From Sporichthya brevicatena (GTDB taxonomy: Bacteria; Actinomycetota; Actinomycetes; Sporichthyales; Sporichthyaceae): a stretch of DNA of 64,000 bases. The translations under genes and the position numbers were made by a program. Below are positions 50,820 to 59,862 of this stretch, in pieces. The stretch lies in contig NZ_BAAAHE010000020.1 of assembly GCF_039525035.1 (NCBI RefSeq), forward strand, positions 109,703 to 173,702, given 5' to 3'. The notes under the pieces are model-generated. The model worked only from the letters and a program-made list of their open reading frames with translations, was not told where the DNA came from and ran no database searches. Position 1 is the stretch's first letter, and the number at the start of each line of letters is the position of its first letter.

Positions 50820-52477
50820 ACCCGTCGACCGCCCTCGCCCGGGTCCTGGCCGACGAGCTCGCCCGCTGCGGCGTGACCGACGCCGTGATCGCGCCCGGCT
50901 CCCGCTCGGGCCCGCTCGCGCTGGCGCTGCTGAACCAGACTGGCCTGCGCGTTCACGTCCGGATCGACGAGCGGTCGGCGTCCTTCCTCGCCCTCGGTCT
51001 TGCGGCGGCGAGCGGACGTCCCGTGCCGCTGGTCTGCACCTCCGGCACCGCGGCCGCGGCCTTCCACCCCGCGGTCGTCGAGGCCGACGCCGCCGGGGTC
51101 GGCCTCCTCGTCCTCACCGCCGACCGGCCGCCGGAGCTGCGCGGCACCGGTGCCAGCCAGACCATCGACCAGATCGGCCTCTACGGCGGCGCCGTCCGCC
51201 TGTTCACCGAGGTCGGGGTCCCCGAACCGGTGCCCGGCCAGGTCGCGTACTGGCGCTCGCTCGTCGGCCGCGCCGTCGCGGCGGCGGCCGACGGCCCGGT
51301 GCACCTCAACGTCCCGCTCCGCGAGCCGCTGACGCCGGACGGCACCGAGGACTGGCCGGAGCCCCTCGACGGTCGCGCCGGTGGGGGTCCCTGGGTGACC
51401 GTCACCCCGCCGACGCCGGGCCCGCGCCCCGACCTCGCCGCGATCCTCGGCACCGATGTGCCCGAGCGGGGTGCGGTTGTCGTCGGCGCCGGTGCGGTCG
51501 ACCCCGCCGCGGCGGTCGCGCTCGCGAAGGCCTGCGGCTGGCCCGTCTTCTCCGAGCCGACGGGCAACGCCCGCTTCGGCCCCAACGCGGTCGCCGCCTA
51601 CCCGCTGGTGCTGGCCGACCCCGAGTTCGCGCGGCTGCGCCCCGACCTGGTCGTCACGGTCGGGCGCCCCGGTCTCACCCGCTCGCTGATGGGGTGGATC
51701 CGCGGGGCGGCGCGCCAGGTCGTCGTCGACCCCGCCGCCCGGTGGGCCGACCCGACCCGCACCGCCGAGTTCGTCCTCCCCGCCGTGCCCACGGCCCGAC
51801 GCACCCCCGGCGGCTGGCTCGCCCGCTGGCAGGAGGCCGGCGCCGCCGCCGGCGCGGCCGTGGAGGGCGTCCTGGAGGACGCCGGCGAGCTCACCGAGCC
51901 CGGCGTCGCCCGGACCCTCGGCCGCGTGCTCCCCGCCGACGCCCTGCTCGTCACCGGCCCAAGCCGGTCGGTGCGCGACCTCGAGCTGTGCCTGCCCGCC
52001 CGCGCCGACCTGCGGGTTCTCGGCAACCGCGGGGTCAACGGGATCGACGGCGTCGTCTCGACCGCGGTCGGTGCCGCCCTGGCTCACCGGGCCGCGGGCG
52101 GGGGCCCGGCCGCCGCCCTGATGGGCGACCTCACCTATCTCTACGACCGCAACGGGCTGGTCCTCGGGCCGGAGGAGCCCCGGCCGGACCTCACGGTGGT
52201 CGTCGTCGACAACGACGGGGGCGGGATCTTCTCGATGCTCCCGCAGGCCGGGATCGCCGGGTTCGAGCGTGTGTTCGGAACCCCGCACTCGCTGGACCTG
52301 GTCGCCGACGCCGCCGCGGCCGGCGTCCCGGCGACCACCGCGACCACGCCGGCCGAGCTCGAGGCGGCGCTGGAACCCGGGGAGGGGCTGCGCCTCGTCC
52401 GTGTCCGGACCGATCGGGACGCCACCGCCGAGCTGCACCGACGGCTCCAGAAGGCGGTCTCCGCGGCCCTGCGCTGA
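50816..52477 (+). CDS. menD: 2-succinyl-5-enolpyruvyl-6-hydroxy-3-cyclohexene-1-carboxylate synthase
   Basis: 553-residue thiamine-diphosphate enzyme, the first committed step of menaquinone synthesis from isochorismate and 2-oxoglutarate. It starts NPSTALARVLADELARCGVT, has VIAPGSRSGPLALAL, DERSASFLALGLAAASGRPV and CTSGTAAAAFHPAVVEA, and the cofactor region GNRGVNGIDGVVSTAVGAAL with LMGDLTYLYDRNGL. GTG 50816 overlaps the menC stop by four bases. No isochorismate synthase gene is seen nearby. Confidence 0.95.
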   Translation: MNPSTALARVLADELARCGVTDAVIAPGSRSGPLALALLNQTGLRVHVRIDERSASFLALGLAAASGRPVPLVCTSGTAAAAFHPAVVEADAAGVGLLVLTADRPPELRGTGASQTIDQIGLYGGAVRLFTEVGVPEPVPGQVAYWRSLVGRAVAAAADGPVHLNVPLREPLTPDGTEDWPEPLDGRAGGGPWVTVTPPTPGPRPDLAAILGTDVPERGAVVVGAGAVDPAAAVALAKACGWPVFSEPTGNARFGPNAVAAYPLVLADPEFARLRPDLVVTVGRPGLTRSLMGWIRGAARQVVVDPAARWADPTRTAEFVLPAVPTARRTPGGWLARWQEAGAAAGAAVEGVLEDAGELTEPGVARTLGRVLPADALLVTGPSRSVRDLELCLPARADLRVLGNRGVNGIDGVVSTAVGAALAHRAAGGGPAAALMGDLTYLYDRNGLVLGPEEPRPDLTVVVVDNDGGGIFSMLPQAGIAGFERVFGTPHSLDLVADAAAAGVPATTATTPAELEAALEPGEGLRLVRVRTDRDATAELHRRLQKAVSAALR

Positions 52478-52617
52478 TCCCGGGCCGGGACTGTGCCCGA
52501 GTCACAACAAGTCGCGGGCAGTTCGTGAGCTGCGCCTAGTGGCCCGCGTCACAGCCTGTCCTAGCGTGGGGCGCACTGTTGATCCGTTTTGCTCACGTAC
52601 GTCCCGGGAGTGCGCGC

Positions 52618-54450
52618 ATGGGATTCAAGGAACCTGATTTCCCGCCGGTCGACCCAGAGACCTTCCTGCAGAAGCCGCTCATGGAGCGGACGAAGACGCT
52701 GGCTCTGCACTGGTGCGAGTACGGCTTCGGGACGCCGAAGATGGTGCACACCATCTACATCTTCAAGCTGCTGTTCTTCTACATCGGCATCGGCGTCACC
52801 CTGGCCGTCCTGACCTCGGACATCGGGATGAAGCCCTGGGAGGTCGACCAGTGGTGGGACCAGCCGATCGTCTTCCAGAAGCTCGTCATGTGGACGATGC
52901 TGCTGGAGGCCATCGGGGTCGCCGGGTCGTGGGGTCCGCTCTCGGGCACCTTCAAGCCGATGACGGCGGGCATCCGGTTCTGGGCGAAGGTCGGCACCCT
53001 GCGGGTACGCCCGTGGAAGCGCGTCCCCTTCACCGCGGGTGACTCCCGGACGATCGTCGACGTCGTCCTCTACCTGGCCTTCCTCGCGAGCCTGCTGGTC
53101 GCGATCTGCTCGCCCGAGGACGGCGGGCTGGTCAACGAGGCGCTGCTGATCCCGCCGCTGGTCCTGATCGGCCTGATCGGTCTGCGGGACACGGTGGTGT
53201 TCCTCGCCGCGCGCACCGAGCAGTACGCGCCCTGGATCTTCTTCTTCGCGCTGTTCGACTTCGTCGACATGATCGTCGCGGTCAAGATCGCGATCTGCAT
53301 CATCTGGATCGGTGCCGGCATCTCCAAGTTCGGTCACCACTTCGGCTGTGTCGTCGCGCCGATGATGTCCAACTCGCCGGCGCTGCCGTCGAAGAAGATC
53401 AAGCGGATGATGTACCGGGACTTCCCGACGGACATCCGCCCGGGCAAGATCTCGAACTTCCTGGCGCACGGTGGTGGCACGGCCGTGGAGCTCGCGCTCC
53501 CGCTGATCCTGCTGTTCTCGACCAACCGTGAGCTCACCATCGCGACGGTCGTCGGCATGGTGATCTTTCACCTGTTCATCGTCTCCGCGTTCCCGCTCGC
53601 GGTTCCGCTGGAGTGGAACATCATGTTCGCCTACGCCACGGTGTTCCTCTTCGCCGGTTACCCGGCGCAGGACGGCTTCGGTGTCGGCGACATCAACGGT
53701 GGCCTGTTGCTCCTGGTCCTCGTCATGGGCCTGACGTTCCCGATCCTCGGCAACCTCCGCCCCGACCTGGTCTCGTTCCTGCCCTCGATGCGGCAGTACG
53801 CGGGCAACTGGGCCTCGGCGCAGTGGGCGTTCAAGTCCCGTGAGGTCGAGGCCAAGCTGAACAAGCTCACGCCCCGCCCGCACCTCAACCAGATCGACCA
53901 GTTGACCCAGGGCATGGGCTACCCGGACGCGATCGCCGAGATCACCATGCAGCAGACGATCGGCTGGCGGACGATGCACAGCCAGGCCCGTGGCCTGTAC
54001 TCGCTGTTCATGCACCACGTGCCCGACCTCGACACCTGGACGGTCCGCGAGGCCGAGTTCGCGTGCAACTCGATCGTCGGCTTCAACTTCGGTGACGGCC
54101 ACTTCCACGACGAGCGTCTGCTGACCGCGATCCAGAAGCGGGTCCAGTTCGAGCCGGGCGAGTTCATCGTGGTCTGGGTCGAGTCGCAGCCGATCCACAA
54201 GCCGACGCAGACCTACAAGGTCATCGACGTCGGTCTGCTCGACACCCCCGAGGGTGGAATTCTCGAGCGCGGCTGGTGGAGCGTTCCGGAGGCCGTCAAC
54301 GAGCAGCCGTGGCTGCCCAACGGCCCGATCACGCTCAACGTCACCTGGACGAAGGAAGGCTACGTCCGCCCGGGCAACTACCGGGTCCCGGACTCGATCC
54401 GCAACGGCGTCCCGAAGTCCACGGGTCAGCCGGCCGAGCAGCCTGCTTGA
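52618..54450 (+). CDS. DUF3556 multi-pass membrane protein
   Basis: 610-residue integral membrane protein of the DUF3556 family, known from mycobacteria and relatives but uncharacterised. The opening GFKEPDFPPVDPETFLQKP is family-typical. There are about eight hydrophobic segments between residues 45 and 390 (for example IYIFKLLFFYIGIGVTLAVL, WIFFFALFDFVDMIVAVKIA), then a soluble C-terminal domain with TMQQTIGWRTMHSQARGLY and FNFGDGHFHDERLL. ATG 52618 has GGGAG seven bases upstream. It starts a three-gene operon with a FAD oxidoreductase and a CrtC-like protein, suggesting membrane lipid or terpenoid modification. Confidence 0.87.
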   Translation: MGFKEPDFPPVDPETFLQKPLMERTKTLALHWCEYGFGTPKMVHTIYIFKLLFFYIGIGVTLAVLTSDIGMKPWEVDQWWDQPIVFQKLVMWTMLLEAIGVAGSWGPLSGTFKPMTAGIRFWAKVGTLRVRPWKRVPFTAGDSRTIVDVVLYLAFLASLLVAICSPEDGGLVNEALLIPPLVLIGLIGLRDTVVFLAARTEQYAPWIFFFALFDFVDMIVAVKIAICIIWIGAGISKFGHHFGCVVAPMMSNSPALPSKKIKRMMYRDFPTDIRPGKISNFLAHGGGTAVELALPLILLFSTNRELTIATVVGMVIFHLFIVSAFPLAVPLEWNIMFAYATVFLFAGYPAQDGFGVGDINGGLLLLVLVMGLTFPILGNLRPDLVSFLPSMRQYAGNWASAQWAFKSREVEAKLNKLTPRPHLNQIDQLTQGMGYPDAIAEITMQQTIGWRTMHSQARGLYSLFMHHVPDLDTWTVREAEFACNSIVGFNFGDGHFHDERLLTAIQKRVQFEPGEFIVVWVESQPIHKPTQTYKVIDVGLLDTPEGGILERGWWSVPEAVNEQPWLPNGPITLNVTWTKEGYVRPGNYRVPDSIRNGVPKSTGQPAEQPA

Positions 54451-54460
54451 GCAGCGCGCA

Positions 54461-55879
54461 TTGAGTACCGCCGTCGTGGTGGGGGCTGGCCCGAACGGGC
54501 TCGCCGCCGCCGCGGTCCTGGCTCAGGCCGGGGTCGACGTGACAGTGCTGGAGGCCACCGCCGAGATCGGCGGTGGCACCCGCACGTCCGAGGCCATCGT
54601 GCCCGGCCTGCTCGTCGACCACTGCTCGGCCGTCCACCCGATCGCGGTGGGATCGACGGTTCTGCACGAGTTGGAACTGGAGAAGCGCGGCCTGAGTTGG
54701 CGGTGGCCGGAGATCGACTGCGCCCACCCGCTCGACGACGGCCGCGCGGCGCTGCTGCACCGTTCGGTGACCGAGACCGCCGCCGGTCTCGGCGCGGACG
54801 GCAAGCGCTGGCGCACGCTGTTCGAGCGGACGTCGGAGGGCTACGACGCCCTCGCCGAGGACATCCTGCAACCGCTGATCCGGTTCCCCTCCCATCCGAT
54901 CCGGCTCGCGCGGTTCGGGATCCCGACGGCCCTCCCCGCCGCGGTGCTGGCGCGGGGGTTCTCGACCGACGAGGCGCGGGCGCTGTGGGGCGGGGTCGCC
55001 GCGCACGCCATCCGCCCGCTGAACCGGCCGTTCACCTCGGCGATCGGTCTGGGAATCCTGACGGCGGGTCACAAGTACGGCTGGGCGGTCGCCGCCGGTG
55101 GCTCGCGGGCGATCACCGATGCGCTCGCGAGCGTCGTGACCGACCACGGGGGGCGCATCGAGGTGAACGTCCACGTCCGGGCCGCGGCCGACCTGCCGCC
55201 CGCCGACGTGGTCCTGTTCGACGTCGCGCCCGGCGCCCTCGCCGACATCCTGGGCGACCGCCTCCCCGGCGGGGTGGCCCGTGCCTACCGGCGCTTTCAA
55301 CACGGACCGGGGGCGTTCAAGGTGGACTTCGCCGTCGAGGGCGGGGTCCCGTGGAAGCACGAGGCGATCGGCCGCGCCGGCACCGTCCACCTCGGCGGGA
55401 CGTTCGCCGAGATCGCGGCCAACGAGAAGACCGTCCACGCCGGGCGGATGCCCGAGCGGCCGTTCGTCCTCGTCGCGCAGCAGCACGTCGCCGACCCGAG
55501 TCGATGCGCCGGCAGCGTGACGCCGTTGTGGACCTACGCTCACGTGCCCCACGGCTGGACCGGCGACGCCACCGAGGCGATCACCGCACAGATCGAGCGC
55601 TTCGCCCCGGGATTTCGGGACCGCATCGTCGGCACCGCGGTGCGTACCCCCACCGAGTTCGCCCGGTACAACCCGAACTTCGTCGGCGGCGACATCGTCA
55701 CCGGCGCGAAGAGCACGCCCCAGTTGCTTCTCGGCCCGCGGCTGACCCCGCACCCGTACGACACCGGCGTCCCCGGCATGTACCTGTGCTCGGCCGCCAC
55801 CCCACCCGGCCCCGGTGCCCACGGCATGTGCGGGGCCCTGGCCGCCCAGCGGGCGTTGAGGTATCTCGGGCAGGGTTGA
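54461..55879 (+). CDS. NAD(P)/FAD-dependent oxidoreductase, carotene-desaturase-like
   Basis: About 472 residues. The FAD motif is VVVGAGPNGLAAAAVLAQAG with VLEATAEIGGGTRT. The middle has the conserved GGSRAITDALASVV and the C-terminus MYLCSAATPPGPGAHGMCG, both typical of the phytoene-desaturase/retinol-saturase-like group. The likely start is TTG 54461, 11 bases after the DUF3556 stop; a GTG a few codons later would leave the dinucleotide fold without its first strand. Probably saturates or desaturates an isoprenoid or lipid chain together with its operon partners. Confidence 0.87.
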   Translation: MSTAVVVGAGPNGLAAAAVLAQAGVDVTVLEATAEIGGGTRTSEAIVPGLLVDHCSAVHPIAVGSTVLHELELEKRGLSWRWPEIDCAHPLDDGRAALLHRSVTETAAGLGADGKRWRTLFERTSEGYDALAEDILQPLIRFPSHPIRLARFGIPTALPAAVLARGFSTDEARALWGGVAAHAIRPLNRPFTSAIGLGILTAGHKYGWAVAAGGSRAITDALASVVTDHGGRIEVNVHVRAAADLPPADVVLFDVAPGALADILGDRLPGGVARAYRRFQHGPGAFKVDFAVEGGVPWKHEAIGRAGTVHLGGTFAEIAANEKTVHAGRMPERPFVLVAQQHVADPSRCAGSVTPLWTYAHVPHGWTGDATEAITAQIERFAPGFRDRIVGTAVRTPTEFARYNPNFVGGDIVTGAKSTPQLLLGPRLTPHPYDTGVPGMYLCSAATPPGPGAHGMCGALAAQRALRYLGQG

Positions 55880-55882
55880 CCC

Positions 55883-56923
55883 ATGAGCGGAACGGGTTCG
55901 GCCAACACCTCGTACTTCATGAACGCCCAGACCGCGGACCGGTTCGGGCAGGCCCAGCCGCACGACGAGGGGATGCACCGGGCGGCGCGGGAGGAGAACG
56001 ACCACCCCGCGCTGGTGGAGACCGTGTTCGCGGGCTTCAACGTGCCCGAGGCCGACATCCACTGCCTGAACTACATCTGGCTGCATCCGAACCTGCGGCT
56101 GATGAGCGGTGGCGCCTGGTGCTGGCGCGGGTTCGTCGGCTCGCAGCTCGAGGCCGACCTGTTCGACATGCGCGACTTCGTGCCCGACACCGCGATCACC
56201 GACGACGGCGGCGACCTCACCGATGTCACGCTGCCGAACGGCTACCGCTACCAGGTGGTCGAGCCCCTGCAGTCGATCCGGATGACCTACGACGACCCGG
56301 CTCGCGGGAACGGCTTCGACGTCACGCAGACGGCGATCATGCCGCCCGCGATGCTGCCGTCGAACCGGCACTTCGACCAGGTGATGCGCTCGACCGGGAC
56401 GCTGCGCCTGCGGGGCGAGGAGTTCGAGGTGAACTCCTACGCCGTCCGTGACCGCTCGTGGGGTGAGGCGCGCACCGAGGACCCGGCGGGAGCGTCGGCG
56501 ATCCACTGGCTGGTGGCCGTGTTCGGGGACGACTATGCCGTGCACGTGACGGGCCTTCAGGACCCGACGACGGCGCACTGGCGGGACGACTTCCCCGAGG
56601 ACCCGGCCCGCGCGGCCGCGATGAACCGGGGTTGGGTCTGGCGGGACGGGCAGCTGCTCACCGTCACCGAGGCGCGGATCGAGACCGAGTGGGACACCGC
56701 CCACCGGCGGCAGGCCGCGCACCGCGTCGTGGCGGTCGACGAGACCGGCGCCGAGCACGTCCTGCACGGACAGCTCCGGGCGGCGGCACCGTGGCACACC
56801 TGGTCCAACGTGCACATGAGCATCGGCCTCGCCCGTTGGGAGAGCGCCGGCCGGACCGGGTACGGCGACAGCCAGGTCGCGATGTGGACCGACTTCGTCC
56901 GCGCCGCCTTGCGGCGGGGCTGA
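55883..56923 (+). CDS. CrtC-like (carotenoid hydratase-fold) hypothetical protein
   Basis: 346-residue soluble protein with two beta-rich halves, no signal peptide. Patterns such as YIWLHPNLRLMSGGAWCWRG, PLQSIRMTYDDPARGNGFDV, VNSYAVRDRSWGEAR and AIHWLVAVFGDDYAVHVTG resemble actinobacterial DUF7064/7065-type proteins related in fold to hydroxyneurosporene synthase CrtC. Enzymatic role not established. It starts four bases after the oxidoreductase gene and ends one base from the convergent TetR stop. Confidence 0.7.
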   Translation: MSGTGSANTSYFMNAQTADRFGQAQPHDEGMHRAAREENDHPALVETVFAGFNVPEADIHCLNYIWLHPNLRLMSGGAWCWRGFVGSQLEADLFDMRDFVPDTAITDDGGDLTDVTLPNGYRYQVVEPLQSIRMTYDDPARGNGFDVTQTAIMPPAMLPSNRHFDQVMRSTGTLRLRGEEFEVNSYAVRDRSWGEARTEDPAGASAIHWLVAVFGDDYAVHVTGLQDPTTAHWRDDFPEDPARAAAMNRGWVWRDGQLLTVTEARIETEWDTAHRRQAAHRVVAVDETGAEHVLHGQLRAAAPWHTWSNVHMSIGLARWESAGRTGYGDSQVAMWTDFVRAALRRG

Positions 56924-56924
56924 C

Positions 56925-57548
56925 TCACACGCCGTACAGCAGCACCGCGCCGAGGTGGTCGAGAAGTTCGTCGGTGGTCGGCCGGTCCGGTGGGAGCAGC
57001 CAGTCGTCGAGGAGGACGAACGAGAGCACCAGCCCGAAGGTGGCGCGCACGTTGCCGTCGGTGCCGAGCGGGTTCACGGGTCGGTCGAACCGGCGCGACT
57101 GCGGCTCGACGATCTCCGCCAGCTTCGTGATGACGGTGTTGAACCGGTCGTAGAACAGCGCGCGGGTCTCCTCGTCGAGCTGGTCCTCGACGGCGAGGAA
57201 CATGCGCAGCGTCCGGCGGTGGGAGCCGAGCTGGGCCAGGAGTTCGGAGAGGAACAGCCGCATGAGCTGCTCGACCTCGAACGGCTGGGAGACGGTGCGG
57301 GCGATCATGCCCGGGAACGCCTCCAGAACGTCCGCGAACGGCGCGACGACCGCCTCGGCGAACAGCCCGGACTTCGACCCGAAATGCCGGTACAGCACCG
57401 ACTCGCTCACCCCGGCCGCCCGCGCGAGATCGCGGCTGGTCGCGGCCGCGTAGCCCTTCTCGGCGAACACCGTCTCGGCCGCCCGCAGCAGCTCCCGCCG
57501 CACCTCCACGGACGAACGGCGCGCGGCGGGCGTGGGCATGGGAGGCAT
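56925..57548 (-). CDS. TetR family transcriptional regulator
   Basis: 207 residues. The HTH is LLRAAETVFAEKGYAAATSR followed by DLARAAGVSESVLYRHFGSK (about residues 20-60), then a helical effector domain with EVEQLMRLFLSELLAQLGSH. It is divergent from the ABC substrate-binding lipoprotein gene, with a perfect operator-like palindrome (57601-57617) between them, so it probably represses that importer and itself. The alternative start at Met4 (57539) cannot be excluded. Confidence 0.92.
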   Translation of the reverse strand: MPPMPTPAARRSSVEVRRELLRAAETVFAEKGYAAATSRDLARAAGVSESVLYRHFGSKSGLFAEAVVAPFADVLEAFPGMIARTVSQPFEVEQLMRLFLSELLAQLGSHRRTLRMFLAVEDQLDEETRALFYDRFNTVITKLAEIVEPQSRRFDRPVNPLGTDGNVRATFGLVLSFVLLDDWLLPPDRPTTDELLDHLGAVLLYGV

Positions 57549-57600
57549 CGTACGGCGTAAGTAGTGCCGGGCCCGACATGAGGAGCGTCTTGCTCTAGAT

Positions 57601-57617
57601 AAGTAGCGTTGCTACTT
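57601..57617. promoter_or_regulatory. Operator-like palindrome of the transporter TetR
   Basis: AAGTAGC-GTT-GCTACTT, perfect 7-bp arms, in the divergent gap 53 bp from the TetR start and 32 bp from the lipoprotein start. A half-site TAAGTAGTGC lies at about 57558. Confidence 0.65.
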
Positions 57618-57648
57618 TCAGTCCACCCACGACTGCCGGGAGGGCTGC

Positions 57649-59118
57649 ATGCCGCGCGCGACCCGTTCGATCCGCCGGATCGGTGCCGCACTCGTCGCGG
57701 TCGGCCTGCTGACGGGGTGCGGGACGCGCATCGCCGAGGACCGGATCGAGCGGGCGTCCGGCCTGGGCGGGCAAGCGGTCGCGGCCGCGCCGAGTGCCGG
57801 CTCGGTGTCGGAAGCGGCCGTGTCCGCGCCGACCGCGGACCTTGCGGCGCCGGGAGGCACGACTCCGGTGACGGTGGATCAGAACGGGACGGGGTCCGCT
57901 CCGGCCCGGTCCGTCGACCGCGCCTCGACAGCTCCGGTCAGGAGCGGAGCGGAGCCCGGTCGTCCGGCCGCGCCGGGCGGCTGCACCAAGCCGCTGGCGC
58001 CGGTGGTCCTCGGGCAGACCGCGCCCGCGAGCGGCATCATCGGTGCCGCGACCGCGAACGTCCGGTCCGGCCTGGTGCTGTGGGCCCGGGACGTGAACGC
58101 CCGCGGCGGACTCGCGTGCCACCCGGTGCAGCTGCACCAGATGGACGACGCCGCCGACCCCGTTCGCGTCACGAGCAACCTCACGACCCTGGTGAAGGAC
58201 AAGGGTGCGGTCGCCATCGTGGCGGCGTACGTCCCGACGACGTTCTCGGCCGCCCGTCAGTTCGCGGAGCGGACCCGGATTCCTTTCATCGGCGGGGATC
58301 TGATCGAGCCGGGCTGGTTCGCGAGCCCCTACCTGTTCCCGCAGGGCGGGACGCCGTTCGCGGCGTACGCCGGAGCGATCAAGGAGGCGGCCGCGGCGAC
58401 GGGTGGGTCGAAGGTCGGGCTGCTCTACTGCGTCGAAGCCGGCGCATGCGGCCAGATCAACGAGAACTTCGAGCCGATGGTGAAGGCCGCCGGGCTGGAG
58501 TTCACCCTGCGGAAGGTCACCTCGATCACGGCGCCCGACTACACCGCCGAGTGCCAGGCGATGAAGAGTGCGGGCGTCGAGGTGCTGTTTATGGCCATGG
58601 AGGGCGCGTCCGACAGCCGCGCCGCCCGGTCGTGCCGCGCCCTGGGTTACGAGCCGGCTGTCGCCGTCGGGGCCATCTCGGTGAGCGAGGCCGTGTCGAG
58701 CGACCCGAACCTGCGCGCGATGGGGCTCTACCTCGGCACCGGCAACGCGCCGTTCACCGCCAGCGACTCCGCCGGGGTCCGCGCGTTCCGCGCCGCCTAC
58801 GACACCTACGCGCCCGGGTCCTCGATCGACCAGAACACCATCTACGGCTGGGCCGCGGGCAAGCTGCTCGAGGCCGCGATCGCGAAGGTGTCGACGAAGG
58901 CGGGTGCCGGGGAGATCACGACCGCCCTGATCCTCGACGGACTCGGCCAGATCGCCGACGAGAAGCTGGACGGCCTCGCCCCCGGCATCACGTTCGTGCG
59001 GGGCGCGCCGCCGAAGCTCAGCGACTGCTACTACAGCCTGACCATCACTGACCGCGGGTACGGCTCACCCCGCGGCAGCAAGGTCACCTGCCTCCGCGGC
59101 CTGCCGAAGGGGTTCTGA
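57649..59118 (+). CDS. Branched-chain amino acid-type ABC transporter substrate-binding lipoprotein
   Basis: 489 residues. Lipoprotein signal with lipobox LLTGCGT (Cys24), then a low-complexity linker (about 25-110) and a periplasmic-binding-fold domain of the LivJ/AmiC type (from CTKPLAPVVLGQTAPASGII; later IPFIGGDLIEPGWFASPYLF and YCVEAGACGQINENFE). It captures a small hydrophobic ligand for the LivFGH-type importer. The ligand need not be an amino acid: such receptors in actinomycetes often bind aromatic or terpenoid acids. Divergent from TetR. Confidence 0.88.
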   Translation: MPRATRSIRRIGAALVAVGLLTGCGTRIAEDRIERASGLGGQAVAAAPSAGSVSEAAVSAPTADLAAPGGTTPVTVDQNGTGSAPARSVDRASTAPVRSGAEPGRPAAPGGCTKPLAPVVLGQTAPASGIIGAATANVRSGLVLWARDVNARGGLACHPVQLHQMDDAADPVRVTSNLTTLVKDKGAVAIVAAYVPTTFSAARQFAERTRIPFIGGDLIEPGWFASPYLFPQGGTPFAAYAGAIKEAAAATGGSKVGLLYCVEAGACGQINENFEPMVKAAGLEFTLRKVTSITAPDYTAECQAMKSAGVEVLFMAMEGASDSRAARSCRALGYEPAVAVGAISVSEAVSSDPNLRAMGLYLGTGNAPFTASDSAGVRAFRAAYDTYAPGSSIDQNTIYGWAAGKLLEAAIAKVSTKAGAGEITTALILDGLGQIADEKLDGLAPGITFVRGAPPKLSDCYYSLTITDRGYGSPRGSKVTCLRGLPKGF

Positions 59119-59122
59119 CCCG

Positions 59123-59149
59123 TGCACTGGAGATGACATCTCCAGTGCA
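59123..59149. repeat. Palindrome family D, copy 3 (perfect)
   Basis: TGCACTGGAGATG-A-CATCTCCAGTGCA, 13-bp perfect arms around one base, starting four bases after the lipoprotein stop and ending ten bases before the LivF stop. In this convergent gap it probably works as a two-way terminator. Confidence 0.75.
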
Positions 59150-59159
59150 GGGGCGGGCG

Positions 59160-59861
59160 TCAGTGGCCGACGTCGACGCCGACGTACTCGGCGAAGACGT
59201 CGGCTCCGTCGAGTTCGGAGGGTTGGCCGACGAAGGCGATTTCGCCTTTGTTGAGCAGGTAGACGTAGTCGGCGACCTCGAGGGCGCGGGTGACGTACTG
59301 CTCGACGAGCAGGAGCGAGGAGCGTTGGTCGCGCAGGAGGGCGAGGAATTCGAAGATCTCGTCGACGATCTTGGGGGCCAGGCCCATGGAGACTTCGTCG
59401 AGCAGGGCGACCTTGGGGTTCTGGACGTAGGTGCGGGCCAGGGCGACCATCTGTTGTTCGCCGCCGGACATCGTGCCGCAGGCCTGGTTCAGCCGTTCGC
59501 CGAGGCGGGGGAAGGCGGAGCAGGCCTTCTCGATGGACTCGGTTTCTTTGCCGGCGGGGGATTGGAGGACCAGGTTCTCCCGGACGGTGAGGGTGGGGAA
59601 GATGCCGCGGCCTTCGGGGACGTGGCAGATGCCGCGCTTGACGAGCTGGTGGGGGGCTTTGCGGGTGACGTCCTCGCCGTCCAGGACCAGTTGTCCTTCG
59701 GTGGCGTGGATGAGCCCGGACGCGACGCGGAGCAGGGTGGTCTTGCCGGCGCCGTTCGCGCCGAGCAGCGCCACGACCGATCCGGGCGGGACGACGAGGT
59801 CGACCCCGCGCAGGACGGTGGTGCCGGCGTAGCCGGCGTGGACACCGCGCAGCTCGAACAT
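59160..59861 (-). CDS. livF: ABC transporter ATP-binding protein LivF
   Basis: 233-residue ATPase of the branched-chain amino acid type. Walker A is ALLGANGAGKTTLLRV, the signature is GTMSGGEQQMVALAR, Walker B is VALLDEVSMGLAPKIVDEIF (LivF-specific MGLAP), and the switch His position is in LLLVEQYVTRAL. Start ATG 59861, one base after the livG stop. Works with LivG as the ATPase pair. Confidence 0.93.
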   Translation of the reverse strand: MFELRGVHAGYAGTTVLRGVDLVVPPGSVVALLGANGAGKTTLLRVASGLIHATEGQLVLDGEDVTRKAPHQLVKRGICHVPEGRGIFPTLTVRENLVLQSPAGKETESIEKACSAFPRLGERLNQACGTMSGGEQQMVALARTYVQNPKVALLDEVSMGLAPKIVDEIFEFLALLRDQRSSLLLVEQYVTRALEVADYVYLLNKGEIAFVGQPSELDGADVFAEYVGVDVGH

Positions 59862-59862
59862 G

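Noticed and set aside
54341-56815. An 824-codon minus-strand open frame over the FAD and CrtC-like genes
   Set aside because: Antisense shadow of two genes with intact motifs; no start context or domain.
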